From positions 1,261 through 7,439 of the forward strand of contig JAOZSF010000084.1 in assembly GCA_029939815.1 (NCBI GenBank): a DNA stretch of 6,179 bases, in the 5' to 3' direction. The notes under the pieces were generated by a model, which saw nothing but the letters and a program-made list of their open reading frames with translations, had not been told where the DNA came from and made no database searches. The stretch is from a bacterium. Its GTDB lineage: Bacteria; Auribacterota; UBA3054; B51-G9. A program made the translations under genes and the position numbers. Below are positions 4,785-6,179 of this stretch, piece after piece; the first letter of the stretch is position 1, and each line of letters begins with the position of its first letter.

Positions 4785-6179
4785 AAAAAAATTATTGAAG
4801 AGCCGTGGAATGTTACCGAAACCGAACTTAAAAAAAATCGTTTTCCATTCTGGGAATCTGTTTTTGCTCTGTCAAACGGAATTTTCGGTGTGCGCGGCTC
4901 ATTTGAGGAAAGCGATACCGGTTACGATGAATATCCGGCAACATTTGTCAACGGAGTTTGCGGATACGAACCTTATCAGCATCTTTGGAAACTGCCCGGT
5001 TATCCTGAAACCCGGCACGCTATTTTAAATATCTGCGACTGGACAAAAATTGATCTTACAGTTGACGGTGAAATTTTCAGCGCCGCGACATCAGAATTAC
5101 TCGAACATAAAAGAACACTGAATTTGAAAGCCGGAACTGTTGAACGTAAATTCAAATGGAAAACTTCACAAGGCAAAATCATTAACGTTAAAACTACTCG
5201 CCTTGTCTCTATGGTTCAACGTCACATTGCCGCTTTACGTTATGAAGTAACTCCCGAAGAAGATTGTGTGATTATTTTTACAAGCAAATTAAACGTTGAA
5301 ACGGAAAGTAAAGTTATGCCGGGAAATCATAAAAAAATTACCGGAATAACAAGAAAAAATGATGCCGATATTGTTAATATTGAGATAACAACTTCAGATG
5401 ATAAAGTCGCACTTGCTCAAACATATTCTATTAAAGGTAAAACTGAAAAACTAAACTACAGTTATTCAAAAAAAGTCGCTGCAGATGAAACAGTTATTCT
5501 GGATAAATTCTTTTCTGTTTTTTCAACAATGGATGCCGCTGAAAATAAAATCTCAGAACTGGTGGAAAACGAAATTATCTCCGCAAAAGAAAATGGCTTT
5601 GACAAGCTGCTTGATGAACAAAAAACTTTCTGGGAAAATTACTGGAATGACGCGGATATTCAAATAGAAGGAAACTTGCAGGACCAGCAGGGTGTCCGCT
5701 TTTCTCTTTTCCATTTGCGGCAGAGCAATCCGGAAGTTCCAAATAGAAGTATCAGCGCAACCGGCTTATCCGGTGACGGTTACTGCGGGCATGTATTCTG
5801 GGACACAGAAATGTATATGATTCCCGCCTTTATTTATTCACAGCCGGATACTGTTCGTAATCTTCTCGAATACAGATACAGTATTCTTGATAAAGCGCGC
5901 GAGCGCGCAATTCAAATGCAGGGCAAAGGCGCCCTTTTCTCCTGGAACTCAGTTAAAGGTGAAGAATGCGGACATGTATATGAAGCGTCAACCGCGGAAT
6001 ATCATCTCCTCCCGGATATCGCATTTGCAATCGGAATGTACGACCGGCTCACAGGTGATAATGGCTTTACATTCAATAAAGGTGCGGAAATAGTTTTTGA
6101 AATGTGCAGATTTATGCTTGACCGCGGATGCTATTCAGAACATAAAAACGGGAAGTTCTGCATAAATGTGGTTTGCGGT
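4305..6179 (+). CDS. HAD (beta-phosphoglucomutase-like) / glycoside hydrolase family 65 fusion, 3' end outside the window
   Basis: Open frame of 625 codons running off the window. Residues 1-160 are a HAD domain: FDLDA (Asp11, Asp13), ICSSSKN (Ser56, Lys59), NPKPDPEIF (Lys87) and IIFENTESG (Glu111, Asn112). Residues about 168-440 are the GH65 N-terminal sandwich, with ESVFALSNGIFGVRGS (184-199). Residues from about 466 begin the (alpha/alpha)6 catalytic domain: FSLFHLRQSNP, GHVFWDTEMYMIP (495-507), LLEYRYSIL, GALFSW (542-547), DIAFAI. GH65 enzymes mostly phosphorolyse alpha-glucosyl disaccharides to beta-glucose 1-phosphate, the substrate of beta-phosphoglucomutase, so the fusion is metabolically coherent. 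The HAD part lacks its cap and an Mg-binding Asp. The sequence stops at VVCG, just where (V)TGPDEY with the catalytic Glu is expected. No signal peptide; cytoplasmic. An in-frame TAA at 4284 makes ATG 4305 the first start. Family assignment is firm; the sugar substrate and phosphorylase versus hydrolase activity are open. Confidence 0.92.
   Translation, partial: MKHQIRAALFDLDAIIISTDKYKKKLANIGNDDLCPGIIDFLKKLKSEDVRLAICSSSKNAMTVLNTLDLTKYFDAVVDGNDIENPKPDPEIFLKGAKLLNMHPVHCIIFENTESGVETAHAAKIKCIGVGSPKLLPNAHEQITDYSEIDIRALLDAGRVKKIIEEPWNVTETELKKNRFPFWESVFALSNGIFGVRGSFEESDTGYDEYPATFVNGVCGYEPYQHLWKLPGYPETRHAILNICDWTKIDLTVDGEIFSAATSELLEHKRTLNLKAGTVERKFKWKTSQGKIINVKTTRLVSMVQRHIAALRYEVTPEEDCVIIFTSKLNVETESKVMPGNHKKITGITRKNDADIVNIEITTSDDKVALAQTYSIKGKTEKLNYSYSKKVAADETVILDKFFSVFSTMDAAENKISELVENEIISAKENGFDKLLDEQKTFWENYWNDADIQIEGNLQDQQGVRFSLFHLRQSNPEVPNRSISATGLSGDGYCGHVFWDTEMYMIPAFIYSQPDTVRNLLEYRYSILDKARERAIQMQGKGALFSWNSVKGEECGHVYEASTAEYHLLPDIAFAIGMYDRLTGDNGFTFNKGAEIVFEMCRFMLDRGCYSEHKNGKFCINVVCG

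Noticed and set aside
4795..5028. Plus-strand open frame within the GH65 fusion, and similar ones at 5485-5667 and 5887-6093
   Set aside because: They overlap the GH65 frame, which carries recognisable family motifs. They are out-of-phase shadows.

Overview
The window reads as two co-directional carbohydrate-degradation genes from a bacterium of moderate, AT-leaning composition. The most likely source is the PVC superphylum (Lentisphaerota, Kiritimatiellota or Verrucomicrobiota), often seen as uncultured genomes. That placement is an inference. It rests on a very large secreted glycosidase ending in a PEP-CTERM-type sorting tail, on repeated carbohydrate-binding-like sandwich domains, and on gene starts that lack Shine-Dalgarno sequences.

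Layout: positions 1-33 are a short AT-rich leader with two in-frame stops. Positions 34-4242 encode a complete 1402-residue exported protein: signal peptide, one N-terminal CBM-like domain, a region conserved-looking but unassigned, a second beta-sandwich, an (alpha/alpha)6 six-hairpin glycosidase domain with its C-terminal sandwich, three further CBM-like domains, and a PEP-CTERM-like anchor. Positions 4243-4304 are a 62-base intergenic gap holding a perfect 12-base palindrome. From 4305 to the window edge an open frame of 625 codons encodes an N-terminal HAD domain of the beta-phosphoglucomutase type fused to a glycoside hydrolase family 65 phosphorylase-like enzyme. It is cut by the window just before the expected catalytic glutamate.

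Proposed joint role (inference): the exported enzyme trims an alpha-glucoside or other glycan at the cell surface. The cytoplasmic GH65 enzyme then splits an imported alpha-glucosyl disaccharide, probably by phosphorolysis to beta-glucose 1-phosphate, which a beta-phosphoglucomutase converts to glucose 6-phosphate. The fused HAD domain should be that mutase. However, it has lost the whole helical cap, and a magnesium-ligand aspartate is replaced by asparagine, so it may not work as a mutase. This is the most unusual signal in the window. No RNA genes, CRISPR arrays, insertion sequences or convincing terminators were seen.
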